The notes below the pieces were generated by a model. It had not been told where the DNA came from, made no database searches, and worked only from the letters and a program-made list of their open reading frames with translations. Shown piece by piece: positions 21,671 through 32,229 of a stretch of 32,242 bases of DNA. Numbering within the stretch: position 1 is the stretch's first letter; every line of letters begins with the position of its first letter. The DNA is from Psilocybe azurescens (lineage: Eukaryota; Basidiomycota; Agaricomycetes; Agaricales; Agrocybaceae). Position numbers and translations under genes: made by a program. The DNA lies in contig JAJIRX010000305.1 in NCBI GenBank assembly GCA_023853785.1, forward strand, positions 1 to 32,242, given 5' to 3'.

Positions 21671-23012
21671 TCTGTGCGCGCAACTGAGATCACGCATACA
21701 CGATCATCCATCGCTTGGCTCTCAACAAATGAATAAATATAAGGCCCGCTACCTTCTCAAAAAAATGAGCTATCATTCTGTTCTTCAAATCATCTAAATT
21801 GTTTGTGTACAGTATACTGACACTCCTTGGGACACTGACGTTCCTTGGCTCAAATTAAAGTTCTGAGCCCAAATCTTATTCAAAACACTTAATTTTTGGC
21901 AAACTTATTTATGCAGTATAGTTACATATTCAAGCCAAATTTAATAGCTATTGGATAACTTCCCAGGTTTTAGATTGAAATATGATAGAGAATCTGGGTA
22001 TATTTGACTGCAAAACTTTTCTCTCATGACTTTGTGCCATTTTGGTTCGGTTTTTGGGTAATATTTTTATGCATTTAGAAAGCTTTCATTTTCCTCTTTC
22101 CAATACATCTTGAATGGTAAGGATCAAGTAAGCATCTGATCAAAATTGACCTCAGAATACATTGGCTTTGGTGTCAGCATGATGTAGTGGTCTGGGTTTC
22201 CTGCTACCATATAAGTCCACAGCCACCCCAGGAAACATGTACTGGAGTAACAGGTGTGATGATCTGAATGTTGTAACATCAAAGCCTGACTTGGTTCAGG
22301 CTTATCTCGGGACAGATAGTTCAATGGTTGTGCCATGTGCAATTCTGGCATATTCCATTTTAGGCAGAAACATTACACGTGACAGTCTGATGGGATCTGC
22401 TGAAAGGGTGTAAACCATTCTGAGCTTACAGTTCATAGTGAGACACAGAGGCCCTTATTTTTGCAATTATTATCTGTAATAAGCTAGTATGTTATACTCT
22501 AGGGGCCCTAGGAGGTCAGAAATTCCACCTTCCAGAAAAGTTGATTTTCTGACTCATTAAGGAGACAATTCCGCCACCATCGGCAAAACCGACAAAACCA
22601 TATATTACATTGTGGCCTATATCAGGCAAGTCAATCATTTTGAGGCTATATATGGGTGATTGAAACCTTTGTGCATCCTTGGAAAGTCATACAAACATTG
22701 CATTACATTACTATGCCCACTAATTATTCTAGTATTTTGAACTGGTTGAGTAAGAATTAAGGCAGTATTAAATTTAAGCCAAATATTTATTCAACTTTAC
22801 TTTCAGTGGTAATTTTTGGTGGACCATTGAGGTACGTTGCATTTTTGACAACCTTTTCTGTATTCTTGTAAGTTGCAATAAGCATAAGTTTGGTATGTAA
22901 AATACACTAAACATTGGTATGAGATTTAATTGTCTATCAATTATTTTGGCTCTCCCAGATAGGCCGCTTTTTAGATAGTGACATAGACTGTCACATACTT
23001 ATATACAGTAAT
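21671..23012. other. AT-rich DNA without recognisable gene
   Basis: No family motifs in any frame. The minus-strand frame at 22124-22351 is unremarkable. A short perfect hairpin GTGACA-TAGAC-TGTCAC occurs near 22978-22994. Confidence 0.5.
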
Positions 23013-23085
23013 GATGTATTAGTGTAGTAGTTAGAATAGGTATTTAATTGTGTTCTCACGAAGGTGGTGGTTCAATCCTGGTAAA
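23013..23085 (+). other. tRNA-Glu-like fossil or SINE head
   Basis: TTAGTGTAGTAGTTAGAAT resembles the D-arm/A box of tRNA-Glu. TGTTCTCACGAAGG resembles its anticodon loop (CUC), and GGTTCAATCC at 23069-23078 is a near-perfect B box. The spacing is tRNA-like, but acceptor and T stems do not pair well, so this is a decayed tRNA or a tRNA-derived SINE, not a working tRNA. Confidence 0.45.
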
Positions 23086-24117
23086 AGGCATTTCAATTAA
23101 ATGTGATAATCTGAATAATCAATTGGAGTTATATGGGAAGAGTGCTATGTATTTTATAGCAACATTAAATGATCCAATATTTTACTGTAAAATTGGCCCC
23201 TTGGTGGCTGTGGAAAATTGTTTTGTCATGCAAGGTTAACAAAGATTTAAGCTACCTTACAAGGACTACCAAGGTTTTATTTTTAGCTAATTCTGGGCGT
23301 TGTCATACACCAATTTTGATTGGATATGAGATTTATCTATAAGCTTAGAGCATCTGTCTCGACTCCCCATTGCATGCAGAAGCCAGGGTTATTATTTCGC
23401 ATTTTTATCTGAAGCACATCCCTCAATATTCAACGTTGAAGCCCATTCACAGTCCACTTCAATCTCCATTCCAACTTTCAATCTCCACTTCAACCATTTG
23501 ATCAGTTACATTTCCTATCAATGATTCAATCGTCTATCTATTTCAAACCTCAAGGCTATACACAGCTTATTCTTGGACATCATTTCTACCTATCCTAGTA
23601 TGCACAGCACTGCACAGCATCATATATCACCATCGTCATCAGCATTTGGTCATCTACAACTATTTGGTCCTTAACTGGATTCCACATATGCAGCAAATCT
23701 TTGTCTCACTCAGCAGTCTTGGTAATGGATGACTGAGCTGTGCCATGAATAGACTGGTTCTATTCATTAGCATGGTACTTGTTCGCTATTTTGGCTCCTT
23801 TTCTATTGTCTGACACTTTCATATGATTGATCCTTCCTTCCTTTTGTCATTCTTGCTTATTGTACTTACTCAGCTTTGCTTCTTTCTTACTCATCTCACT
23901 TCGCTTTTCATAATCCTGCTTATACTTCTTACTCATCCTATGTTACTTACTTACTCATCCTTCTATTTTTCACTCCTAAACTCCGTCAGCCTTCAATCTA
24001 TTGTATGTAGTTGACAGATGGGACTACTGGGTGTCATTCTACAGAATGATTAGTATAGTTTGGACGCTTGATCTCTTTTAAATATTTTTCTATATATAAA
24101 CCATGTATTAGTATCGC
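23086..24117. other. Pyrimidine-rich, AT-rich DNA
   Basis: About 23440-23980 is C/T-rich on the plus strand with repeated CACTTCAATCTCCA-like words and a hydrophobic composition-driven frame (23823-24014). No gene is recognised. Confidence 0.45.
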
Positions 24118-24910
24118 TTGGAATGCAAGGAAGTTACAAGCCCCAACTTTCTTCACAGCAAAGATTTCAAGTTATCAAGTACTCAGTCCAGCACTCCAAG
24201 CACGCATTCAATCAATCTCTATCAATATTCAGCACAAAATTCAACAATCACTCCAGTTATTCAAGACGTTCATCAGAGGGTAGACCAGCCTATCCAACCA
24301 CCCATGCTCTCACATCCCAGAGCAATTTGTCCAGTTCATTTCGATCCTATCATCCTCCAGACCCTTCATTCTTCCTCTACATCAAGATCCTCAACTCCCC
24401 ATCGCTTCAGTTGCCCCAGAATATTTTTATTCAGCAATCTTGGTCTTGTTGTCATCTTCATCCATCGCCCTAGTCATCCCTCATTCACTTCACCGCTCTG
24501 TTTGATTTTTTTGGTTCAAGAATATCGCACAATCCTTCACCATCTATCACTCCAGGCCGCTCAAGCCATTACTCCATCAGCAGGCTTTACTTCTAGCTTT
24601 GCAGACACTGCAGACTCGATTGAAGTGTACTAGGATCAAGACTACATTCTCACTCCTGCCCCGTATCAATCCCTACAAATTATCTAGTCATTTGGTCCCT
24701 CCACAGTCATCACACCTCATTCACACCGTTTCTACCCTAATCAAGTTGGGTTGCTTCCTCCCAGTAAACAATCAAGGGCATTTTATATTCCCACATCCAT
24801 TCCTCCTCCTTCATACGTCCCTGCCCTCCTCAGACCACATATACCTTCAGAACCTAGTGGCCAAGCCAGCCCTCACTTTAACTCAACAGGGAGAGAGTTG
24901 TCTTATCTAG
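24118..24910 (+). pseudogene. Ser/Pro-rich reading-frame relic, unrecognised
   Basis: The frame from 24118 is open for 171 codons and continues past two TAG stops (24631-24633 and about 24673) into LTPAPYQSLQ and then SFGPSTVITPHSH...TSIPPPSYVPALLRP, ending with TAG at about 24909. An overlapping frame at 24123-24473 is similarly Ser/Gln-rich. The composition resembles disordered regions of fungal regulatory proteins. No domain is seen, and pyrimidine richness alone could keep such frames open. Confidence 0.25.
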
Positions 24911-25699
24911 TCTAGACCATTCCTCTCTGGTTTGTGTTTTGGTTTTCAATTTATATATCAAATCACACACTACGTAGTTCAGCGTGACTTACAAATAAGG
25001 AGTCTATTTGTTTCACTTTACCATGCCTTTTGGGCATTTGCGTCATTTGTTGCCTTTCAAGGGCATTACATTCCAATATATTCTTTTGCGGTTTTGCCGA
25101 TGACTGAGAGGCAGAAAGAAAGGGTGGAATGAGGTCAGAAATACATCCACGAAATTGAACGTTTCATACCCTTCCTTTTTGGGACTGACTGTTGTAAGGA
25201 GTGAAAATTCCGAGCTTTAGAGATAAAAAAGCTAAAGCAAAGGTCTTATTATACAATGTAAAAAGTCAAAAATCACAACTCTATCGAAGGAAAAATAGAC
25301 AGATTTTATCAATTTTATCGCACTTAAAATACAGAAAATCATGATCCAACATGTACGGAAATCATATTTATTAATGACATAATGACTATGAGATCTGGTC
25401 TTCACAGATCATCGAGATACATATCAGGATCAAATGGTACCACAAATTAAATACCCAAAGAAAAACTGCATCAACCGGAAGCCAGAAGAACTTGCAAAGC
25501 AAACGTGAATAGAAGGAAAGCAAGATAGCACAATGACTTACATTTAATCTGTTGCATGTCAGCTGCACAGGGTACACGTTGGCATATCCTCCAGCAGTCG
25601 AGCTCAAGTTTGCATTACATGGGTGGGTGTGTGGACGGCATGAGTGTCAGAGGGATGGCATGGAGGTGCTGTTTTAAGGGTGCTTACCAGGGTGACCCC
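24911..25699. other. AT-rich DNA, no recognised gene
   Basis: No motif or convincing frame on either strand. GC content rises abruptly at about 25610. Confidence 0.5.
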
Positions 25700-26400
25700 T
25701 CATTCTACTGCTGTAATGGGACGTGCACAGTGGGTGCCAGTGTTATGCACGCAATACTGCTGGGCTGGTACTCGTCCCTGATCCTGCTCTCGAACGGCAA
25801 GCCGCTGAAGAGCAGCCTCAAGTCCCTCCAGCTCGAGGGGGCTCAATTGCACAGGGCGGGGGCAAGGGCAGGGGGCCGTTCCTGAGCCAGTTGGTGTTGC
25901 TGAGTGTGTTGTGGCCGGAGCTGCATAGAAGGGCTGCATCGCAGAATGTGGATTCTGCGCGGGGGGTGGGCAGAGAGGGAGTGAAGGAGGGCAAGGAGGG
26001 ACAGGGAGCGCATCAGAGGGTGGCAAGTGCACCGAGCACGCCGCACCTTGGCCCGCATTCATATTTGCATTCAAGTTCGCGATCATTGCCGCCTAGTGCT
26101 TCCCTCGCCAGTGTCCACCGACGCCCTCGCTGTCAAACTCCATTGATGGCATACCACATTTGCCAGATGCACTGCTGTTGCTTACCTTGTCCATCTCCTC
26201 GCTCTCCTCGCTCACGTCTGCGTCCACAGCAATGTCTACGTCGCTGCCGCTCTTTCCCTCCCTCTCCTCGTCACTCACATCGGCCACATCGACAATGTTC
26301 TCGCATCCCCATGGGCATGTGCCAAAGAACGTGCACTTCCCGAGCCAGGACACGGACATCGCGACCGTGAAGATCTTTAACTGCTCCGCGTGCCCCGCTG
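25700..26400 (-). pseudogene. Possible acidic / coiled-coil protein relic, unrecognised
   Basis: On the minus strand a frame from about 26400 encodes GKCTFFGTCPWGCEN, with three cysteines, then an acidic run (SDEEREGKSGSDVDIAVDAD...EESEEMDK) ending exactly at a GTAAGC splice donor near 26185. Further downstream, 25860-25740 encodes LELEGLEAALQRLAVREQ, likely helical. Cysteine cluster, acidic region and helix occur in that order in some zinc-cluster or gag-like fungal proteins, but I do not recognise this one. Plus-strand frames overlap it. Confidence 0.25.
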
Positions 26401-26488
26401 TCGCTCTCGTTCACGAATGCGAGCAGGGCGGGGGCAAGGAGAGCAGGAACAAGACGGAGATAGAGATGGAGGGCAAGGAGAGCAGGAC

Positions 26489-26550
26489 GGGTGGGTTTGG
26501 GGGCTTTGGCAGGTTTGGGGGTGGGTGGTGGGGGTGGGGGGTGGATGGGG
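26489..26550 (+). other. G-rich run with G-quadruplex potential
   Basis: At least six runs of three or more G's occur within about 60 bases (GGGTGGGTGGTGGGGGTGGGG and neighbours), with one- to four-base loops. This fits the G3+N1-7 pattern on the plus strand. Confidence 0.7.
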
Positions 26551-26710
26551 AGTGTTGGGCGGAGTGCGAGTGTGGGTGCAGGGGCACTGGGTGGGAGTGC
26601 AGCAACAGGAGGTGGGGCAATGGGAGGCTACCCGTTCCTGAAGGTCGCTGCTCCTGTGAGGAGGAGCCAGTCGAGTGCCAGGGGAGGAGGTGGCAAGGGA
26701 CAGCAGAGGG

Positions 26711-27034
26711 CCAGCAGCATGCATTGCTGCTGGGCTGGGAACCATGAGTGCAGCAGAGGCAGTGAGGATGGCACAGGCCCAGCAGCATCACATGCTGCTG
26801 GAAACTGAACCATTGAGTAGGGGGGGGAGACGATGGTGCTGGCAAAGACAATGAAGGCCCAGCAGCATGCGATGCTGCTGGGCTGGGAACCATCGAGTTG
26901 AGGGACAGCAGGGACAGCAGGGATGATGAACACCCAGCAGCACATGATGTTGCTGGGCTGGGAACCATTGAGTGCAGGGGAGGCAACAGCAGTGGCAAGG
27001 ACGGCACAGGCCCAGCAGCATCACATGCTGCTGG
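26711..27034 (+). repeat. Five hairpin repeats CAGCAGCAT...ATGCTGCTG
   Basis: Palindromic cores of the form CCCAGCAGCATnnnATGCTGCTGGG start at 26711, 26778, 26858, 26933 and 27011, spaced 67-80 bases. Most are followed by CTGGGAACCATnGAGT or CTGAACCATTGAGT. Copies two and five share a longer downstream block (TGAGTAGGGGGGGGAGACGA) at a 233 base distance, so a three-unit block was duplicated. Long minus-strand frames across this area are a by-product. Confidence 0.9.
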
Positions 27035-28176
27035 GAGCTGAACCATTGAGTAGGGGGGGGAGACGATGGTGCTGGTGAGGACGACGAAGGCCCTGTTATT
27101 GACCGTAGTGTTTGCCCAAACAGAGATTGTGTAATAAATAAAGGATTTGCAAAAATGCAGAAATATTGCAGAAAGGTACAGATGAAATATAGACTTTTTA
27201 GGTGGAATCACAGCAGAATATCTTTTTGAACATAAATTTAACATGTGTACAAAATTTCCACTGTTTTTAGAAGGAATATGATGGCAAATTTTTCATCCAA
27301 AATGCAACCTTTCTCCTGAGCCATATTTCGTACCTTAAACGTACATTTTTGACATTTGGAATTTCAGCATTCAAATCATCTGTTTTTAGTTTCAGGACTT
27401 TAGGGGCAGAAATATCCATTTCAGACATTTAAAGGTGGTTAAAAATGGAATTTCCGGCCCGATCAGGCTCATAGTGATACTAGTGAAGGGTAGGAGATAC
27501 ACCAGACTATTAGGCTTTGAGGCTTCACTTCCTAGTGGGCCAATAAGCATAGTAAACCTTACAAACTAACTAAAGGATAGTTTGGCCTATTAATTAGTGC
27601 TACAAATCAAAGACTACCTTTAGTTTCATACACAGCTATCAAAGCAATCCTAACCAAGTGCCTAAGGCAATTGCCCACACCATTGGTCATGCTATTAGTC
27701 TCATGCAAGGAAGAACTCTTTAGAAGTGACCTTGGCTCTTACAAGGGGTAACACCCATCAGTCTCTTACCAAGTGATTGCCAAGTGATAGAAACCTTATT
27801 AATTAGCAAAAGCAATCACTGTGTCCAGGCCTCACCAAGGCTGTTCACCAAATTAGGTGATCAACTTCTTGGGAATCAGACATCACTGCGCCACACAGAG
27901 GATTGCCCCATGGACCAAACATATTGGCAATTTAAATCTTGTGTACAACTCAGCATATGGTGGGCTACTAGATCCAGCTATAAAAACTTGCAATTGCAAT
28001 GCAGCCAATGTGAATAAGGGATTGCCCAGTCAGTGATTGCCACACGATACTAGAGGTAATTTGCCTCATGATAAGGGCATCTGCTGTTCCAGGAGGTCCT
28101 AAACCAATAGAAACTGTGTGTGGGAACCTTGGTAGGATTTCCTAGGAAATATACCCCTAAGTGATCTAGTTCCAAC
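27035..28176. other. AT-rich DNA without recognised gene
   Basis: Words such as GTGATTGCCA and TTATTAATTAG recur between 27560 and 28060, hinting at decayed repeats, but no unit can be delimited. The frame at 27784-28017 has no domain. Confidence 0.4.
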
Positions 28177-28506
28177 GAGGTCTTTACATGGCCCTCCATT
28201 TTTTGGTCAGACTCCGGTTGGACTCCGTTGGACTTTCTATATTCAGAATGAGAATTTTTCTGGTCTAGGACTGCTGAAAATTTCCAGTGAGATTCCAGTA
28301 AGATTCTGGTGAATGTCTGACCGGACTACAAGTCCAACGGACTGTCCAGATGGACTGTCCACTGGAATAATGCCAAACCAGCAGTCAAAGTCCACTGTAA
28401 ATGACCAGACAGGACCAACGGAAGTCCAATGGAAGTCCAACGGACAGCAAGCAGAGGGTTGTTTGAGGTCTTTACTGTCCTTTTATTATAATTTATACTA
28501 GTATAG

Positions 28507-28592
28507 AAAAAAAGACACAAACAAGAATTGAACTTGGGCATCAGAGAACGCCAAATGCAAGCAGGATAAACCAACTGAGCCACAAAGGCTTA
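28507..28592 (-). ncRNA. tRNA-like pol III unit in copy A (decayed)
   Basis: On the minus strand: A box TGGCTCAGTTGG (28582-28571), B box AGTTCAATTC (28534-28525) and a T7 run (28513-28507) that would stop RNA polymerase III. The T-arm pairs as CAAG/CTTG around TTCAATT. The acceptor stem does not pair, so this is a tRNA-derived SINE-like unit and not a tRNA. Confidence 0.6.
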
Positions 28593-29062
28593 CGGAAAAT
28601 AAAAAAATTAGTTAAATACATACTAATGCAGCTGAAATTCTCAGCACTGCTCAGCATGGGCCAAACAACAATGTGCATGTGACATGTTGATGCCATGTTG
28701 GTCTGTTGTTGATTCTGACCCCCACCCTTTTCCTTCCACCACCACAGCCTTGTTGGTCGGAGCCAGGCAAGAGCCAACCCGGGCGCAACAGAGGATGAGA
28801 ACAACTGCGATGGCCACACTGACAAGGACGACAGCGACAACAAGGTTGCAGACAAGGACAACTGCGACAGTGACAACGAGGATGCGGACAAGGACCACAA
28901 TGAGGACCGCAAGGGCAAGGGTGAGGGCAAGGACAACGGCTAGGACCAGGATTGTGATGGCGAGGACCAAGACACCGGCATGGACCAGGACATGGGTGAG
29001 GACGGGCGGCAAGAGCAAGGACACCGGCAAGAGTGAGGATAGTGGCAAGGACAAGGACAGCA

Positions 29063-29182
29063 GCAAGGACAAGGACAAGGACAAGGACAAGGACAAGGAC
29101 AAGGACAAGGACAAGGACAAGGACAAGGACAAGGACAAGGACAAGGACAAGGACAAGGACAAGGACAAGGACAAGGACAAGG
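29063..29182 (+). repeat. (GACAAG)n hexamer array
   Basis: About 20 near-perfect copies of the hexamer AAGGAC run without break and encode a Lys-Asp repeat on the plus strand. It sits in the body of copy A where copy B has GACGAG-type repeats. Confidence 0.95.
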
Positions 29183-29737
29183 ATGGCAAGGGTGAGGGCA
29201 AGGACAAGGACAACCTATGATGACAGCACCAACAGATACCACCACGGTGATGGCAAAGGCCAGGACAACAGGGCCGACAATGACACACAATGGTGACACT
29301 GACATGCAACAACAACACCAACATGCAACAACAACACCAACATGCAACAACAACACCAACATGCAACGATGACACCAACACGTGATGACAACACCAACAT
29401 GTACCGCAACAGGTATGGACCGCGAATGACCCGTGGACGAAGGCACCGACAGGTACCAGGACAGGCACGGCAGACGACAACACTGACACGTACCACAACA
29501 GGTACGGACTGCAACGACATGTACCACCACAGCAACAGTGAGGACAACAGGGATGACCACAACATGCGACAATGGCAGCAACATGCACCATGACACATAC
29601 AGATGACACTGACAATAACACCGATGCGTACCATGGCAGGTATGGCTGATGACAACACCCGACGGTGACACTGACACATACAATGATGAGTACAGCTGAC
29701 CACGATGTCAATAACACAGATGATGACACCACCAATG

Positions 29738-31922
29738 GAGGTCTTTACACAGCCCCCCATTTTTGGTCGGACTCCGGTCGGACTCCGTCGGACTTTCTAT
29801 ATTCAGAATGACAATTTTTCTGGTCTAGGACTGCTGAATTTTTCCGGTGAGATTCCGGTGAGATTCCGGTGAAAGTCCGACCGGACTACAAGTCCAACGG
29901 ACTGTCCGGGCGGACTGTCCACTGGAAATGACCGGACAGAACCAACAGAAGTCCAACGGAAGTCCAATGGAAGTCCATCGGAATCCCACCGGACATGACC
30001 ATTGGAATTCCAGCGGACAAGTCCAACGGAATTCCAATGGAAGTCCAACGGATGTCCTTTTATTATAATTTATACTAGTATAGAAAAAAAGACACTAACG
30101 AGAATTGAACTCGGGCATCGGAGAATGCCGAACGCAAGCGCGATAAACCAACTGAGCCACAAAGGCTTATGGAAAATTATAAAATTAGTTAAATAGATAG
30201 TGATGCGGCCGAAATTCTCGGCACTGCTCGGCACGGGACAAACAACAACGCCGCTAAGTGACATATTGATGCCGCTGTCGGTCCGTTGTTGATTCCGACC
30301 CCAACCATTTTTCCTTCCACTACCACTACCGCCTCGTCGGTCGGAGCCAGGCGAGAGCCAACCCGACGCGACAGAGGACGAGAACGACCGCGACGGCCAC
30401 ACCGACGTAGGACGAGGACGCCGGACGACCGCGACAGCGACAACGTAGGACGCTGGACGAGGACGCCGGACGACCGCGACAGCGACAACGAGGACGCTGG
30501 ACGAGGACGCTGGACGTAGGACCACGACGAGGACCGCGAGGGCGAGGGCGAGGGCGAGGACCGCGAGGACGACGGCTAGGACCACGACCACGACGGTGAG
30601 GGCCAAGACACCGGCGTGGACCAGGATGAGGGCGTAGGACGGGCGGCGAGAGCAAGGACGGCGGCGAGGGCAAGGACGACAGCGAGGGCGCAGTACGGCG
30701 ACGTAGGACGAGGACTGCGGCGAGGACGAGGACAACGGCGAGGACGAGGACAACGGCGAGGGCGAGTACGGCAGCGGGGACGAGGGACGACGGCGAGGGC
30801 AAGTACGGCAGCGAGGACGAGGACAACGGCGAGGGCGAGTACGGCAGCGGGACGAGGACGACAGCGAGGGCAAGTACAGCGGCGAGGACGAGGACGGCGG
30901 CGAGGACGTGGACGGGACGTAGGACGAGGGACGACGGCGAGGGCGAGTACGGCGGCTAGGACGTAGGACGGGCGGCGAGGGCGAGTACGGCCGGGCGGGA
31001 CGAGGACGACGGGCGAGGGCAAGCACGGCAGCGAGGACAAGTACGGCGGCGAGGACGTAGGACGGGCGGCGAGGACGTGGACGGCGGCGGGGACGAGGAC
31101 GACGGCGAGGGCAAGTACGGCGGCGAGGACGAGGACGACAGCGAGGGCAAGTACGGCAGCGGGACGAGGACGACAGCGAGGGCAAGTACGGCAGCGGGAC
31201 GCAGGGACGACAGCGAGGGCAAGTACAGCGGCGAGGACGAGGACGGGCGGCGAGGGACGTGGACGGGGACGAGGACGACGGCGAGGGCGAGTACGGGCGG
31301 CTAGGACGAGGACGGCGGCGAGGACGGACGGGCGGCGAGGACGTGGACGGGCGGCGAGGACGTGGACGGGCGGCGAGGGACGTGGACATGGACGGCGAGG
31401 ACGAGGACGAGGACGTGGACGGCGAGGGCGAGGACGGCTAGGACGTGGACGGCGAGGGCGTAGGACGGCTAGGACGTGGACGGCAAGGACGGCGAGGGCG
31501 AGGACGAGGACAACCCGCGACGACGGCACCGACGGATACCACCACGGCGACAACAACACGCTGACGATGACACCGACACGACAACGACACCGACATCGCA
31601 CCGCTGACAGGTACGGACCGCGACGACCCGCGACGAAGGGACCGACGGGTGCCAGGAGAGGCACGGCGGACGACGACACCAACACGTACCACAACGGGTA
31701 CGGACCGCAACGACACGTACCACCACAGCGACAGCGAGGACGACAGGGAGATGACCACGACACGCGACGACAGCAGCGACGCATACCACGACACGTACGG
31801 ACGACACCGACACGTACCACAGCGGTACGGTCGACGACAACACCCGACGGCCACACCGACACATACAACGACGGGTACGGCCGACCACGATGTCGATAAC
31901 ATGGACGACGGCACCACCAATG
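29738..31922. repeat. Composite tandem repeat, copy B (2185 bp)
   Basis: Second unit, same start (GAGGTCTTTACACAGCC) and same end (CACCACCAATG) as copy A. The ~620 base length gain is in the GAC/GGC-rich body (about 30350-31530), where blocks of the type GAGGACGACGGCGAGGGCAA repeat many times. CpGs are kept where A has TpG or CpA. The 430-439 codon minus-strand frames here come from the repeat composition and are not genes. Confidence 0.85.
30084..30169 (-). ncRNA. tRNA-like pol III unit in copy B
   Basis: Minus strand: A box TGGCTCAGTTGG (30159-30148), B box AGTTCAATTC (30111-30102) and T7 terminator (30090-30084). The T-arm CGAG-TTCAATT-CTCG pairs perfectly and a second hairpin GGCAT-TCTCCG-ATGCC lies between the boxes. 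Acceptor strands do not pair. Boxes, spacing and terminator are kept in both copies, so transcription by pol III is plausible but unproven. Confidence 0.6.
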
Positions 31923-32010
31923 TACCCTCCGCCCCCCTTTTTCCCGCTTCTTTCTTTCTGTTTTTCTTTTGTTTCTTTTTATTATGTTTTTATTTTATTT
32001 TTACCTGTAT

Positions 32011-32229
32011 ATAATCATGTAGTATATAGTTTTTAATATATTATATTACATTGTCACATAAATTTAAGCTAAGATTAAAGTATTCCAGTTGGAATCCAAT
32101 TGGATTCCATTCCATGCTAATTTAAAGTTGGACTTAGTGAAATTCACAAAGTCAGATAATAATGTAGTATATAGTTTTCAATATATTATATTACATTGTT
32201 ACATGAATTAAAGATAAGATTGAAGTATT
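32011..32229. repeat. 145 bp-period tandem repeat at window end
   Basis: A ~74 base AT-rich block (ATGTAGTATATAGTTTT...) at 32011-32084 recurs at 32156-32229 with few changes. The spacing suggests a 145 bp unit that continues beyond the window. Between them lies CCAATTGGATTCCATTCC, similar in style to the short words of the composite repeat. Confidence 0.75.

Larger units (their letters stand above)
28177..29737. repeat. Composite tandem repeat, copy A (1561 bp)
   Basis: Starts GAGGTCTTTACATGGCC and ends CACCACCAATG; the same borders delimit copy B, which follows directly. Order within the unit: a head of 11-12-mer words (TCCGGTGAGAT and AGTCCAACGGA types), TATACTAGTATA (28494-28505), a minus-strand tRNA-like unit, a ~200 base conserved block, a GAC-rich body and a tail rich in CACGTACCACAAC-type words. 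Copy A is CpG-poor compared with B. No transposase, terminal inverted repeat or target duplication was found. Confidence 0.85.

Noticed and set aside
25723..26370. 215-codon plus-strand frame
   Set aside because: Composition (Arg, Ser, Pro) and overlap with the more protein-like acidic minus-strand frame make it a likely shadow.
26711..27034. Regular spacing like a CRISPR array
   Set aside because: The window is eukaryotic, the hairpins have similar flanks instead of unique spacers, and no cas genes exist.
28507..28592. Functional tRNA gene
   Set aside because: Acceptor stem does not pair and the region between D-arm and T-arm has no proper anticodon arm; better a tRNA-derived unit.
28641..29735. 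364-codon minus-strand frame rich in Leu, Ser, Val
   Set aside because: It is the reverse reading of the GAC-rich and (GACAAG)n repeat; the frame is open in several phases because the repeat contains no stops.
30070..31868. 430-439 codon minus-strand frames rich in Arg, Pro, Ser
   Set aside because: Same cause: GC-rich repeats without stop words. Two frames are open at once, and no domain is present.
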